A stretch of 32,006 nucleotides of DNA from Pseudomonadaceae bacterium (GTDB taxonomy: Bacteria > Pseudomonadota > Gammaproteobacteria > Pseudomonadales > Pseudomonadaceae): NCBI GenBank assembly GCA_019747155.1, contig JAIERD010000487.1, positions 1 through 32,006 of the forward strand, read 5' to 3'. A program made the translations under genes and the position numbers. The notes under the pieces are model-generated. The model saw only the letters and a list, made by a program, of their open reading frames with translations. It searched no databases and had not been told where the DNA came from. Shown here piece after piece: positions 1 through 8,465 of this stretch; the first letter of the stretch is position 1, and every line of letters starts with the position of its first letter.

Positions 1-36
1 GAGGGTGTGTTCGTTCATGGCCGTGCGCGTCGTCAT
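1..36 (-). CDS. 5' end of a leftward gene, probably an integrase
   Basis: Only the first 12 codons lie in the window; reading leftward they give MTTRTAMNEHTL, and the gene continues past position 1. The start at 36 is chosen because an AGGA ribosome binding site (bases 44-47, read on the minus strand) lies 7 bases upstream, and a perfect TATAAT box lies further upstream at 82-77. The identity is inferred from context only: the gene sits about 210 bases from a tRNA-Thr 3' half, which is the usual place for a tyrosine recombinase of an integrated island or prophage. Twelve residues are too few to show a family. An excisionase or a repressor of the same element is also possible. Confidence 0.4.
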   Translation of the reverse strand, partial: MTTRTAMNEHTL

Positions 37-57
37 ACCGAAATCCTGACCGTTTCT

Positions 58-107
58 GGGGTAGGTTTGGGGTAGGATTATAGCGTCTGGGGTAGGATTG
101 GGGTAGG
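58..107. repeat. four GGGGTAGG repeats in two phased pairs
   Basis: The octamer GGGGTAGG occurs at 58-65, 69-76, 89-96 and 100-107. Within each pair the copies are 11 bases apart, and the pairs are 31 bases apart, so a 31-base unit is duplicated. On the minus strand the motif is CCTACCCC, and a TATAAT box (82-77) lies between the two pairs. The array therefore covers the likely promoter of the leftward gene that starts at 36. Helical phasing suggests binding sites for a protein such as the integrase itself, an excisionase or a repressor; which one is not shown by the sequence. Confidence 0.75.
77..82 (-). promoter_or_regulatory. -10 box for the leftward gene starting at 36
   Basis: The minus strand reads TATAAT at 82-77, a perfect sigma-70 -10 hexamer, preceded by GC on the same strand. 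No good -35 is present; the -35 region is occupied by the upstream pair of CCTACCCC repeats, which suggests dependence on an activator or control by a protein bound there. Transcription would start near position 70, inside a downstream repeat. Confidence 0.5.
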
Positions 108-249
108 GATTTGACTAAATAGTGATCAGCACCTATATTCAGCTCTGCAAGCCAGTAAACAGGTTAAAATCCTTTTTATTCAGGCATTTACAAAGCGTCA
201 ATCTTGTCAATTAGCGCTATACGACCTGTGGATAAAAGGCCTTTGACAG

Positions 250-297
250 TGACTTGTAATCAGTAGGTCCCGAGTTCGACTCTTGGTGCCGGCACCA
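250..297 (+). other. attachment site: 3' half of tRNA-Thr(UGU)
   Basis: The sequence from the anticodon arm to CCA is intact: anticodon loop CTTGTAA (253-259, anticodon TGT 255-257), T arm with TTCGA, the acceptor 3' strand TGCCGGC and an encoded CCA at 295-297. The 5' half (acceptor 5' strand and D arm) is absent, and pairing of the anticodon stem fails just upstream of 250. This is the expected scar of site-specific integration into a tRNA 3' end: the working tRNA should be rebuilt at the other end of the element, outside the window to the left. The native tRNA terminator follows at once, so the chromosome backbone is to the right. It should not be annotated as a functional tRNA. Confidence 0.85.
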
Positions 298-310
298 AAC
301 AAACAAAAAA

Positions 311-336
311 GGCTCACCTCGCGGTGGGCCTTTTTT
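311..336 (+). terminator. terminator of the original tRNA-Thr gene
   Basis: GGCTCACC (311-318) pairs with GGTGGGCC (323-330) around a TCGC loop, with one T-G pair, and is followed by six T residues. It starts 13 bases after the tRNA CCA end and belongs to the chromosomal side of the attachment site. An A-run on its left side gives weak activity on the other strand too. Confidence 0.8.
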
Positions 337-352
337 GTTTGCAGTCAAAATA

Positions 353-396
353 ACCACTACTTATCGGCTAGACGTACCAAGCCGATAAGTAGTGGT
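353..396. terminator. perfect 17-bp inverted repeat after rmlC
   Basis: ACCACTACTTATCGGCT (353-369) is exactly complementary to 380-396 with a 10-base loop. It begins 15 bases beyond the rmlC stop codon (minus strand). Read leftward the stem is followed by TATTTTGAC, a weak T tract, so it may be the rmlBDAC terminator, but the lack of a strong T run leaves other roles open, such as a protein-binding palindrome. Confidence 0.55.
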
Positions 397-410
397 GAGC
401 GACGTGCTGC

Positions 411-968
411 TCAGGCGTAAACCTGGGCCGCACCCAGCGCGCTACCAACCTGATCTTTGCCTGATAACTGCAATGGAGCACCGTCCAGACGCGCCAGCGG
501 CCAGTCGATGGCGACGCTTGCATCACTCCAGAGCAGGCAACGCTCGTGTTGCGGGGCGTAATAATCGGTGGTTTTGTAAAGAAATTCCGCTGTCTCAGAC
601 AACACTAAAAAACCATGGGCAAAACCTTCCGGCACCCACATCTGCCGCTTGTTTTCGGCACTCAGCAGCTCACCAACCCACTGCCCGAAGGTTGCCGAGG
701 ATTGGCGTAAGTCCACGGCCACATCAAACACCTCTCCCGCCACTACGCGCACCAGCTTGCCTTGTGGCTGCTGCAATTGGTAATGCAGGCCGCGCAGTAC
801 ACCTTTGGCCGAGCAGGAGTGGTTGTCTTGCACAAAATTAACGCTACGACCAATCGCCGCCGCAAAACTTTGCTGATTGAAACTTTCGTAGAAGAATCCG
901 CGCTCATCGCCAAATACTTTCGGCTCTAGTAGCACGACATCGGGAATAGCTAGGCGCGTGGCGATCAT
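411..968 (-). CDS. rmlC: dTDP-4-dehydrorhamnose 3,5-epimerase
   Basis: RmlC catalyses the third step of dTDP-L-rhamnose synthesis, epimerising C3 and C5 of dTDP-4-keto-6-deoxyglucose in the cytosol. The 185-residue length is normal for the family. The cupin core is recognisable: FGDERGFFYESF near residues 19-30 (substrate-binding region), RGLHYQ with the catalytic His62, LVRVVAGEVFDVAVDLR (72-88) and VPEGFAHGFLVL (112-123). The start codon shares one base with the rmlA stop (TGATG), so translation is coupled. It is the last gene of the leftward rmlBDAC operon, followed by a 17-bp palindrome. The product feeds rhamnose into LPS core or O-antigen and, in some species, rhamnolipid. Confidence 0.96.
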   Translation of the reverse strand: MIATRLAIPDVVLLEPKVFGDERGFFYESFNQQSFAAAIGRSVNFVQDNHSCSAKGVLRGLHYQLQQPQGKLVRVVAGEVFDVAVDLRQSSATFGQWVGELLSAENKRQMWVPEGFAHGFLVLSETAEFLYKTTDYYAPQHERCLLWSDASVAIDWPLARLDGAPLQLSGKDQVGSALGAAQVYA

Positions 969-1852
969 CAGTAAACAGTCTCGGTCAGAATGCGCTGAAG
1001 GTATTGGCCGTAACCGTTTTTCGCCAGTGGCGCGGCCAACTGTTCAAGCTGTTCGGCGCTGATCCATTTTTGCCGGAAGGCGATCTCTTCCGGGCAAGCC
1101 ACTTTCAGGCCTTGGCGTTTTTCCAAGGTGGCGATGAACTGGCTGGCCTCCAGCAGCGAGTCATGGGTGCCGGTATCCAGCCAGGCGTAGCCACGGCCCA
1201 TGATCTCCACCGAGAGATTGCCCTGCTCGAGATAAATCCGGTTCAAATCGGTAATTTCCAATTCGCCTCGTGGCGAGGGCTTGATGCTCTTGGCAATCTC
1301 GACGACATCCCGGTCATAAAAATACAGCCCAGTGACGGCATAGTTAGATTTGGGCTGGGCAGGCTTCTCTTCCAGGCTGATGGCCTTGCCCTGACCATTG
1401 AATTCAACCACGCCATAACGCTCAGGGTCCTGCACGTGATAAGCAAACACGCTGCCGCCCTGTTCACGCGCCATGGCGCTGCCGAGCAAGTCCTGAAAGT
1501 CGTGACCGTGATAGATGTTGTCGCCCAACACCAAGGCCGACAGGTCGTTGCCGAGAAAATCTTCGCCAATCAAAAAGGCTTGGGCCAACCCATCCGGCGA
1601 GGCCTGTACGGCGTAACTGATGTTCAAACCCCAGCGAGCGCCATCGCCGAGCAACTGCTCGAAGCGTGGCGTGTCTTGCGGTGTGGAGATGATCAAAATA
1701 TCGCGAATACCCGCCAGCATTAAGGTGGTGAGCGGGTAATAAATCATCGGCTTGTCGTAAACCGGCAACAGTTGCTTGGAGATCGCCAAGGTCGCCGGGT
1801 GCAGGCGGGTGCCTGAACCGCCGGCGAGGATGATGCCTTTACGCTTTATCAT
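968..1852 (-). CDS. rmlA: glucose-1-phosphate thymidylyltransferase
   Basis: RmlA joins glucose-1-phosphate and dTTP to make dTDP-glucose, the committed step of the rhamnose pathway, and is usually feedback-inhibited by dTDP-rhamnose. The 294-residue product shows the nucleotidyltransferase signature [11 protein letters not shown] (9-19), KPMIYYPL, the metal-site motif [12 protein letters not shown] and GLYFYD, and ends in LTETVY as in the Pseudomonas homologues I recall. The open frame extends upstream to 1903, but the start at 1852 is preferred: it gives the family N-terminus [12 protein letters not shown] and overlaps the rmlD stop as ATGA, the coupling seen throughout this operon. Confidence 0.96.
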   Translation of the reverse strand: MIKRKGIILAGGSGTRLHPATLAISKQLLPVYDKPMIYYPLTTLMLAGIRDILIISTPQDTPRFEQLLGDGARWGLNISYAVQASPDGLAQAFLIGEDFLGNDLSALVLGDNIYHGHDFQDLLGSAMAREQGGSVFAYHVQDPERYGVVEFNGQGKAISLEEKPAQPKSNYAVTGLYFYDRDVVEIAKSIKPSPRGELEITDLNRIYLEQGNLSVEIMGRGYAWLDTGTHDSLLEASQFIATLEKRQGLKVACPEEIAFRQKWISAEQLEQLAAPLAKNGYGQYLQRILTETVY

Positions 1853-2751
1853 GCATTTTTCTCCAAAACTTCTGTAAGCATCCGTGCCACGCCTGTTTGC
1901 CAATCGGGCAATTGCAGGGCAAAGGCATGTTGCAGCTTGTCAGTATTCAGTCGTGAATTCAGCGGGCGCTTGGCCGCAGTTGGGTATGCGCTGGTGGCGA
2001 TAGAGCCCAGCTGACTCGGCGCAACCTTGAGATTGATGCCAGCCGCCTCGGCCTGTTCGAGAACAAAGCGGGCATAGCTGTACCAGTTGGTTTCACCGGC
2101 GGCGGCCAGATGATAGAGCCCAGCAAGTTCGGGTTGCTGCATCGCGCTACGCAGCGCGTGGGCGGTCACATCAGCGAGCAACTCGGCGCCGGTGGGCGCG
2201 CCGAACTGATCGGCAATCACATTCAGGCTGTCGCGCTCTTGGGCCAGGCGCAGCATGGTCTTGGCGAAGTTATTGCCGCGTGCGGCATACACCCAGCTGG
2301 TGCGAAAGATCAGGTGCTTGCAGCCAGAGGCCTGAATCGCCTGCTCGCCAGCCAACTTGCTGGCGCCGTAGACGCTCAAGGGGCCGACCGCCGCAGTTTC
2401 CTGCCAAGCCGTTGCGCCGCTGCCATCAAACACATAGTCGGTGGAGTAATGCAGCAACCAGGCGCCGAGTTTATGCGCCTCCTGCGCCAGCACGGCGACA
2501 GCTTCGGCATTCACCCGTTGCGCCTGCGCAGGTTCGCTCTCGGCCTTGTCGACAGCGGTATAGGCCGCCGCGTTGACGATAACGTCCGGGGCAAAGCTGC
2601 GAATGGTCGCCGCGATGCCCGGCAGGTCAGTTAGATCGCCGCAGTAAGCCGTGCTTTTGGAGTCCAGCGCCAGCAACTCGCCCAGCGGCGCCAGGCTGCG
2701 TTGCAACTCCCAGCCAACCTGACCATTTTTACCCAGCAGCAGAATTTTCAT
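1849..2751 (-). CDS. rmlD: dTDP-4-dehydrorhamnose reductase
   Basis: RmlD performs the last step, NAD(P)H-dependent reduction of dTDP-4-keto-rhamnose to dTDP-L-rhamnose. It is an extended short-chain dehydrogenase of 300 residues, the usual size. The N-terminal nucleotide-binding motif GKNGQVG occupies residues 7-13. The active site is seen in YSTDYVFDG (102-110, with Thr104) and in Tyr128-x3-Lys132 within [10 protein letters not shown]. Its start overlaps the rmlB stop by four bases (ATGA) and its stop overlaps rmlA in the same way, so B, D, A and C should be made in balanced amounts from one message. Confidence 0.96.
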   Translation of the reverse strand: MKILLLGKNGQVGWELQRSLAPLGELLALDSKSTAYCGDLTDLPGIAATIRSFAPDVIVNAAAYTAVDKAESEPAQAQRVNAEAVAVLAQEAHKLGAWLLHYSTDYVFDGSGATAWQETAAVGPLSVYGASKLAGEQAIQASGCKHLIFRTSWVYAARGNNFAKTMLRLAQERDSLNVIADQFGAPTGAELLADVTAHALRSAMQQPELAGLYHLAAAGETNWYSYARFVLEQAEAAGINLKVAPSQLGSIATSAYPTAAKRPLNSRLNTDKLQHAFALQLPDWQTGVARMLTEVLEKNA

Positions 2752-3818
2752 GCAGTGCGGCCAGCGTAGTTTTTCTCCACCCAGTCACGGTAACTGCCGG
2801 ACTGGATATTACTGACCCAGCCCTGGTTATCCAGATACCACTGCACGGTTTTGCGAATGCCGGTTTCGAAGGTTTCCGCCGGCTTCCAGCCCAGTTCAAG
2901 CTCCAGCTTGCGCGCATCGATCGCGTAGCGACGGTCATGGCCGGGGCGGTCGGTGACATAGGCGATTTGCTGCTGATAGGGCTGTGCATCGGTGCGCGGG
3001 CGCAACTCATCGAGCAAGGCGCAAACGGTATGAACGATTTCCAGGTTGGGCTTTTCGTTCCAGCCGCCGACGTTGTAAACCTCGCCAACGCGGCCCGCTG
3101 CCAGCACGCGGCGAATTGCGCTGCAGTGATCTTTCACATACAGCCAGTCGCGAATCTGCTGGCCATCGCCGTACACCGGCAAGCCCTTGCCCGCCAACGC
3201 ATTGACGATCATCAGCGGAATGAGTTTTTCCGGGAAATGATGCGGGCCGTAGTTGTTCGAACAATTGGTGGTCAGCACCGGCAGACCATAGGTGTGATGG
3301 TAGGCGCGCACCAAGTGATCGCTGGCGGCCTTGCTGGCCGAATAGGGGCTATTGGGCTCGTACTGATGGGTTTCGCTAAACGCTGCCTCATCTTTAGCCA
3401 ACGAGCCATAGACCTCATCGGTGGACACATGCAAAAAACGGAAAGCTTGCTGTGCCGCAGGCTCAAGCGCCTTCCAATAAGCGCGCACCGCTTCCAGCAG
3501 GCGAAAGGTGCCGACGATATTGGTTTCGATAAAATCTTCCGGCCCGTGGATCGAGCGATCAACATGGGACTCAGCGGCAAAATTGAGAATCGCCCGCGGC
3601 TGATATTCAACCAGCAAACGCTCGACCAAAGCCGAATCACCGATATCGCCATGCACAAAAACATGCCGTTTATCGCCGTCCAAGCTGCTGAGGTTTTCCA
3701 GGTTACCGGCATAGGTCAGCTTGTCCAAATTGATTACCAACTCATCCGACTGAGCCAGCCAATCCAGTACAAAATTCGCACCAATAAAGCCGGCGCCGCC
3801 GGTCACCAAAATACTCAT
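2748..3818 (-). CDS. rmlB: dTDP-glucose 4,6-dehydratase
   Basis: RmlB converts dTDP-glucose to dTDP-4-keto-6-deoxyglucose with tightly bound NAD+. The 356-residue protein has the Rossmann motif TGGAGFIG (6-13), the catalytic STDEVYG (132-138, with Asp134 and Glu135) and Tyr159-x3-Lys163 in PYSASKAAS. The frame stays open to 4034, but the first 72 residues of that longer version have no family match and lie in non-coding-looking DNA. The start at 3818 has an AAGGAA ribosome binding site and the standard N-terminus [13 protein letters not shown]. It is the first gene of the leftward rmlBDAC operon. No convincing promoter was seen in the 570 bases upstream. Confidence 0.96.
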   Translation of the reverse strand: MSILVTGGAGFIGANFVLDWLAQSDELVINLDKLTYAGNLENLSSLDGDKRHVFVHGDIGDSALVERLLVEYQPRAILNFAAESHVDRSIHGPEDFIETNIVGTFRLLEAVRAYWKALEPAAQQAFRFLHVSTDEVYGSLAKDEAAFSETHQYEPNSPYSASKAASDHLVRAYHHTYGLPVLTTNCSNNYGPHHFPEKLIPLMIVNALAGKGLPVYGDGQQIRDWLYVKDHCSAIRRVLAAGRVGEVYNVGGWNEKPNLEIVHTVCALLDELRPRTDAQPYQQQIAYVTDRPGHDRRYAIDARKLELELGWKPAETFETGIRKTVQWYLDNQGWVSNIQSGSYRDWVEKNYAGRTA

Positions 3819-4388
3819 ACACTTAAATTCCTTCGAAAAAACGATCTCATCGGCACTGACACCACCCGTCCCGGCAAACAATCGCGAATTGCGACAGTTT
3901 AGCGAACCGACGTCACTAATGTGAGTGCCGCGCAGATGAGCAGGTGCGGTATTAAGGCGAGCAACGGCGGTATTGCTCAAAAACAGCACATTCCACCGAC
4001 TACAAGCCTTTGAGTTGCGCTCCGGCCGATGCAATACCGAGGTATTCAGACTCGTTTTTACCGCGCCATATCCGACCTTCTTCGTGAGCCCTGGCAGGCG
4101 GTCGCACCTAGCTATCCATAGCGCGGGGAAGACCTGCTTAAACTAGGCAGACTGCTAGCCAGCGCCTTAGCCAGCTTGATCTGAATGGGCCGCGATTGAC
4201 GCTAATTTCCAAAAAGTACCTCAGCGCCAATAACACCACCTCGAAACACCTCACCCCTACGGCTACCCACTTGCCACATAGCGTTTCTCGACTACCTTTT
4301 CAATCTTGGGTTGCAGCCGTCACACGACGGCAACATTGCCGCTCTAAAACATTTGGTAATGCCTTAAAACCCCTGCACCTGCGGCGCT
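3819..4388. other. long non-coding stretch between rmlB and arcD
   Basis: This stretch separates the divergent rml and arc operons and contains no convincing gene on either strand. It does contain sub-structures: GCGGTATT at 3946-3953 and again at 3967-3974 (21 bases apart), GAGCAA (3959-3964) facing TTGCTC (3973-3978), and the palindrome AATACCGAGGTATT at 4033-4046. These could be operators for rmlBDAC, but none matches a regulator site that I can name. In PAO1, as I recall, the dct transport genes sit between these two operons; they are absent here. Confidence 0.6.
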
Positions 4389-4402
4389 TTGACCCAGGTC
4401 AA
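4389..4402 (+). promoter_or_regulatory. ANR (FNR-type) box of the arcDABC promoter
   Basis: TTGACCCAGGTCAA is a perfect palindrome of the form TTGAC-N4-GTCAA, close to the FNR/ANR consensus TTGAT-N4-ATCAA. Its centre at 4395.5 would place a start near 4437 if it sits at -41.5, the class II position used by ANR at arcD in P. aeruginosa. The -10 would be around 4425-4432 (TACTGT is a weak candidate). This predicts induction of the operon by low oxygen. An ArgR site is expected from the family but was not recognised. Confidence 0.8.
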
Positions 4403-4462
4403 TATCAACGATCAGGTTCAAGCGCCTACTGTTACCTGACCAATTGATCAATGGAGATTGCC

Positions 4463-5890
4463 ATGACGGACTCGACACAAAAACTCAAACTGGGGGCGCT
4501 GATTGCCCTGGTGGTTGGCTCCATGGTCGGCGGCGGGATCTTCTCCTTGCCGCAAAACATGGCAGCCAGCGCGGGGGCCGGGGCGATTCTGATCGGCTGG
4601 GCAATCACCGCCGTCGGCATGCTGACCCTGGCCTTCGTATTTCAAACCCTGGCCAACCGCAAACCCGAGCTGGACGCCGGCGTGTATGCCTACGCCAAAG
4701 CCGGCTTCGGCGACTACATGGGTTTCTCTTCGGCCTGGGGTTACTGGATCAGCGCCTGGCTGGGTAACGTCAGTTACTTCGTGCTGCTGTTCAGCACCCT
4801 CGGGTACTTCTTCCCAATATTTGGTGAAGGCAACACCGTCGCGGCGGTGATCGGCGCGTCTGTGGTGCTGTGGGGCGTGCACTTTCTGGTGCTGCGCGGC
4901 ATTCATGAAGCAGCCTTTATCAACCTGGTGACCACCGTCGCCAAGATGGTGCCGCTGGTGATGTTTATCGTCATCGCCGCCATTGCCTTCAAGCTCGACG
5001 TGTTCACCTCGGACTTCTGGGGCAAGGGCAATATCGAGCTGGGCAGTGTGATGGACCAGGTGCGTAACATGATGCTGGTCACCGTCTGGGTGTTTATCGG
5101 TATCGAAGGCGCCAGTGTCTACTCGGCCCGCGCCGCCAAACGTTCGGACGTCGGCAAGGCCACGGTAATCGGCTTTGTTGGGGTGCTGGCACTGTTGGTA
5201 ATGGTCAACGTGCTGTCCCTGGGGATCATGAGCCAGCCAGAACTGGCCGGCCTGAAAAACCCTTCCATGGCCGGCGTGCTTGAGCATGTAGTCGGTCATT
5301 GGGGCGCGGTGCTGATCAGCATTGGCCTGGTGGTTTCGCTGGCAGGTGCCTTGCTGTCCTGGACCCTGCTGTGCGCCGAGATTCTGTTTGCCGGCGCCCG
5401 CGATCACACCATGCCGAACTTCCTCAAGAAGGAAAACGCCAACAAGGTTCCGGTCAACGCGCTCTGGCTGTCCAACGGCCTGATTCAAGTGTTCCTGATC
5501 GTCACCCTGTTCAGCAGTTCGACTTACCTGAGCCTGCTGTACCTGGCCACCTCGATGATTCTGGTGCCTTATTTCTGGTCGGCGGCTTATGCCTTGCTGA
5601 TCGGTGTACGCGGCGAGTCTTACGAGCAGGACGCCAGCGGCCGTGGCAAAGACTTGCTGATCGCCGGCATCGCCGTGATCTACAGCGTCTGGCTGATCTA
5701 CGCCGGCGGCATCCAGTATCTGCTGCTGTCCGCCTTGCTCTATGCGCCGGGGGCGATTCTGTTCGCCAAAGCTAAGCGCGAACAAGGCCAAGCGATTTTT
5801 ACCTCGATTGAAAAGCTGATCTTCGCCGGCGTGGTCATAGGCGCACTGATTGCCGCCTATGGCTTGTACGACGGGTTTTTGAGCATCTAA
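4463..5890 (+). CDS. arcD: arginine:ornithine antiporter
   Basis: ArcD exchanges external arginine for ornithine across the inner membrane and so drives the arginine deiminase pathway without energy cost. The 475-residue product is a hydrophobic APC-superfamily protein with about 12-13 membrane segments. It begins [19 protein letters not shown] and has the typical APC glycine-rich first helix [16 protein letters not shown]. The start at 4463 is preferred over an ATG at 4451 because GGAG at 4453-4456 is well spaced for 4463. It is the first gene of arcDABC, 22 bases before arcA, and lies behind an ANR box. Family and context agree on the role. Confidence 0.95.
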   Translation: MTDSTQKLKLGALIALVVGSMVGGGIFSLPQNMAASAGAGAILIGWAITAVGMLTLAFVFQTLANRKPELDAGVYAYAKAGFGDYMGFSSAWGYWISAWLGNVSYFVLLFSTLGYFFPIFGEGNTVAAVIGASVVLWGVHFLVLRGIHEAAFINLVTTVAKMVPLVMFIVIAAIAFKLDVFTSDFWGKGNIELGSVMDQVRNMMLVTVWVFIGIEGASVYSARAAKRSDVGKATVIGFVGVLALLVMVNVLSLGIMSQPELAGLKNPSMAGVLEHVVGHWGAVLISIGLVVSLAGALLSWTLLCAEILFAGARDHTMPNFLKKENANKVPVNALWLSNGLIQVFLIVTLFSSSTYLSLLYLATSMILVPYFWSAAYALLIGVRGESYEQDASGRGKDLLIAGIAVIYSVWLIYAGGIQYLLLSALLYAPGAILFAKAKREQGQAIFTSIEKLIFAGVVIGALIAAYGLYDGFLSI

Positions 5891-5912
5891 TTCGCAAAAA
5901 GGAGAAATTTGC

Positions 5913-7169
5913 ATGAGCACTGAAAAAATCAAACTCGGCGTCCACTCCGAAGCCGGCAAACTTCACAAGGTGATGGTTTGCTCGCCAGGCTTGGCACACT
6001 TACGTCTAACCCCAAACAATTGCGACGAGCTGCTGTTCGACGACGTGATCTGGGTCAACCAGGCCAAGCGTGACCACTTCGACTTCGTCACCAAGATGCG
6101 CGACCGCAACATTGAAGTGGTCGAGATGCACAACCTACTCACCGACGTGGTGCAGAACCCCGAAGCCCTGAAGTGGATTCTGGACCGCAAGACGTCGGCC
6201 AATCAGGCCGGCCTGGGCCTAGCCCAAGAGCTGCGCAGCTGGCTGGAAGGCCAAGAGCCGCGCAAGCTGGCCGAATACCTGATTGGCGGCGTGTCTGGCG
6301 CCGACCTCAGCGCCGGCGGCGGCAGCGACATGGCCAAGATGTTTAGCGAGTTTCTCGGTGAGTCGAGCTTTATCCTGCCGCCACTACCGAACACCCAGTT
6401 CACCCGCGACAACAGCTGCTGGATTTACGGTGGTGTAGTGCTCAGCCCGATGTACTGGCCGGCACGTCGCCAAGAAACCCTGCTGATGACGGCGATCTAC
6501 AAATTCCACCCAGACTTCGTCAACGCCGACTTCCAGGTCTGGTACGGCGACCCGGATCTCGACCACGGCGCCGCCACCTTGGAAGGTGGCGACGTGATGC
6601 CAATCGGCAACGGCGTGGTGCTGATCGGCATGGGCGAGCGCACCTCGCATCAGGCCATCGGCCAACTGGCGCAATCGCTGTTCAAAGCCGGCGCGGTACA
6701 ACGGGTAATAGTTGCCGGCCTGCCGAAATCGCGGGCGGCCATGCACCTGGACACCGTGTTCAGCTTCTGCGACCGCGACCTGGTGACTATCTTCCCATCG
6801 GTTGTCAGCCAGATTGTCGCCTTCAGCATTCGCCCGGATGAGAGCCGCCCAGGTGGCATGGACATTCGCCGCGAGCCAAAGCCCTTCCTCGACGTAGTGG
6901 CCGAATCGCTGAACCTGAAGAAGCTGCGCGTGGTGCAAACCGGCGGCGACAGCTATGAAGCCGAACGCGAACAGTGGGACGACGGCAACAACGTGGTCTG
7001 CCTGGAACCCGGCGTGGTGGTCGGCTACGACCGCAACACCTACACCAACACTCTGCTGCGCAAAGCTGGGGTGGAAGTGATCACCATCAGCGCCGGCGAG
7101 CTGGGCCGTGGCCGTGGCGGCGGCCATTGCATGACCTGCCCGATCATCCGCGACCCAATCGATTATTAA
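5913..7169 (+). CDS. arcA: arginine deiminase
   Basis: ArcA hydrolyses arginine to citrulline and ammonia, the first step of the pathway, in the cytosol. The product is 418 residues, the same length as the P. aeruginosa enzyme, and the known catalytic residues fall at the same numbers: Asp166 in FTRDNS, Glu224 in LEGGDV, His278 and Asp280 in MHLDT, and the nucleophile Cys406 in GGGHCMTCP near the C-terminus. An AGGAG site lies 8 bases before the start. A 23-bp-arm REP pair follows the stop, between arcA and arcB. Confidence 0.98.
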   Translation: MSTEKIKLGVHSEAGKLHKVMVCSPGLAHLRLTPNNCDELLFDDVIWVNQAKRDHFDFVTKMRDRNIEVVEMHNLLTDVVQNPEALKWILDRKTSANQAGLGLAQELRSWLEGQEPRKLAEYLIGGVSGADLSAGGGSDMAKMFSEFLGESSFILPPLPNTQFTRDNSCWIYGGVVLSPMYWPARRQETLLMTAIYKFHPDFVNADFQVWYGDPDLDHGAATLEGGDVMPIGNGVVLIGMGERTSHQAIGQLAQSLFKAGAVQRVIVAGLPKSRAAMHLDTVFSFCDRDLVTIFPSVVSQIVAFSIRPDESRPGGMDIRREPKPFLDVVAESLNLKKLRVVQTGGDSYEAEREQWDDGNNVVCLEPGVVVGYDRNTYTNTLLRKAGVEVITISAGELGRGRGGGHCMTCPIIRDPIDY

Positions 7170-7191
7170 GTTTCCCGACTCTGCGTACCCC

Positions 7192-7253
7192 TGTAGGAGC
7201 GGCCTTGGCCGCGAAGCTGTTCAGGCTTAATCGCGGCCAAGGCCGCTCCTACA
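7192..7253. repeat. REP pair, family A, between arcA and arcB
   Basis: Two 23-base arms (7192-7214 and 7231-7253) are perfectly complementary around a 16-base spacer. The arm starts TGTAGGAGCGGCC and ends GGCCGCGA, which matches the Pseudomonas REP style. Being inside the operon, the hairpin can slow 3' exonucleases and partly stop transcription, so it may set the arcA to arcB ratio. Related copies are at 24575-24637 (pair) and 31074-31096 (single). Confidence 0.85.
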
Positions 7254-7305
7254 AAAGCGCGGAACCACGGACATAGGTTTTTATTTTTTAAAGAGGAAAT
7301 CCATC

Positions 7306-8316
7306 ATGGCTTTCAATATGCACAACCGTAACCTGCTCAGCCTGATGCACCACACCACCCGTGAGCTGAAGTTTCTGCTGGACCTGTCCCGCGACCTCAA
7401 GCGGGCCAAGTACACCGGCACCGAGCAGCAACACCTGAAAGGCAAAAACATCGCGCTGATCTTCGAAAAGACCTCGACCCGCACCCGTTGCGCCTTCGAA
7501 GTGGCTGCCTATGACCAGGGCGCCAACGTTACCTATATCGACCCGAATTCCTCGCAAATCGGCCACAAAGAAAGCATGAAAGACACCGCCCGCGTGCTCG
7601 GCCGCATGTTCGATGCCATCGAGTACCGTGGCTTTGGTCAGGAGATAGTCGAGGAGCTGGCCAAATACGCTGGCGTGCCGGTATTCAACGGTCTGACCGC
7701 CGAATTTCACCCAACCCAGATGATTGCCGACGTGCTGACCATGCGTGAGCACAGCGATAAACCCCTGCATGACATCAGCTACGCCTACCTGGGCGATGCC
7801 CGTTACAACATGGGTAACTCGCTGCTGATGATCGGCGCCAAGCTCGGCATGGACGTGCGCATCGGCGCGCCAAAAGCGCTGTGGCCGACCGATGAATTTA
7901 TCGCCCAGTGCCGTGGCTTTGCCGAAGAAAGTGGCGCGCGCATCACCCTCACCGAGAACCCTGAGGACGCAGTTAAAGGCGTCGATTTTATCCACACCGA
8001 TATCTGGGTCTCCATGGGCGAGCCGGCCGCCGCCTGGGACGAACGCATCGCCCAACTGCTGCCGTATCAAGTCAACGCAAAAATGATGAAAGCCTCCGGC
8101 AATCCACGGGTGAAATTCATGCACTGCCTGCCGGCTTTTCACAACAGCGACACCAAGGTTGGCAAAGACATCGCCGCGCGCTACCCGCACCTGGCCAACG
8201 GTGTCGAAGTGACCGAAGAAGTCTTTGAGTCGCCGGCCAACATCGCCTTCGAGCAAGCGGAAAACCGCATGCACACCATCAAGGCGATCCTGGTTTCGAC
8301 CCTCGCCGACCTTTAA
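7306..8316 (+). CDS. arcB: catabolic ornithine carbamoyltransferase
   Basis: ArcB carries out phosphorolysis of citrulline to ornithine and carbamoyl phosphate. The 336-residue protein has the carbamoyl-phosphate motif STRTR (57-61), FHPTQ (134-138), the SMG loop (236-238) and the ornithine-site motif HCLPAF (273-278). Glu106 (105 when the initiator Met is not counted) is kept within FDAIEYRG; in P. aeruginosa this Glu is tied to the cooperative, catabolic behaviour of the enzyme, so the catabolic assignment is supported by the sequence as well as the operon. AGAGGA at 7292-7297 is the ribosome binding site. Confidence 0.97.
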   Translation: MAFNMHNRNLLSLMHHTTRELKFLLDLSRDLKRAKYTGTEQQHLKGKNIALIFEKTSTRTRCAFEVAAYDQGANVTYIDPNSSQIGHKESMKDTARVLGRMFDAIEYRGFGQEIVEELAKYAGVPVFNGLTAEFHPTQMIADVLTMREHSDKPLHDISYAYLGDARYNMGNSLLMIGAKLGMDVRIGAPKALWPTDEFIAQCRGFAEESGARITLTENPEDAVKGVDFIHTDIWVSMGEPAAAWDERIAQLLPYQVNAKMMKASGNPRVKFMHCLPAFHNSDTKVGKDIAARYPHLANGVEVTEEVFESPANIAFEQAENRMHTIKAILVSTLADL

Positions 8317-8328
8317 TCACGCCGCTCT

Positions 8329-8423
8329 GTAGGGTGGGCTTCAGCCCACCACAGGGTTGCGCTGCACTGGCATGGGCTGAACCCGCCATGCTCCGCTAGA
8401 CGGTGGGCTGAAGCCCACCCTAC
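8329..8423. repeat. inverted repeat pair, family B, between arcB and arcC
   Basis: Two 22-base arms (8329-8350 and 8402-8423) are perfectly complementary around 51 bases. The arm begins GTAGGGTGGGCTTCAGCCC and can itself fold into a small hairpin (GGTGGGCT with AGCCCACC). The same element recurs at 22279-22343, and a worn copy is at 9416-9475. It lies inside the arc operon, so it may affect message stability upstream of arcC. Confidence 0.8.
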
Positions 8424-8465
8424 CTGCACGCAACCCAAGCTACGAGCCTTTAAGGAGCACTGAAT

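Noticed and set aside
250-297. Functional tRNA-Thr gene
   Set aside because: The 5' acceptor strand and D arm are missing and the anticodon stem does not extend upstream, so it is an attachment-site remnant.
3819-4034. Upstream extension of rmlB
   Set aside because: The added 72 residues resemble translated non-coding DNA, while 3818 has a ribosome binding site and the standard RmlB N-terminus.
4443-4452. ATTGATCAAT as a second ANR box
   Set aside because: An FNR-type site needs a four-base spacer between half-sites, and this palindrome has none; it also lies downstream of the expected start.
4448-5959. Long antisense open frame (about 500 codons) opposite arcD
   Set aside because: Its product is rich in His, Gln, Gly and Asp with no family features, as expected for the reverse of a GC-rich hydrophobic gene; arcD has a ribosome binding site and clear homology.
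7288-8274. Long antisense open frame opposite arcB
   Set aside because: It is a reverse-frame shadow of a strongly conserved enzyme and includes no domain of its own.
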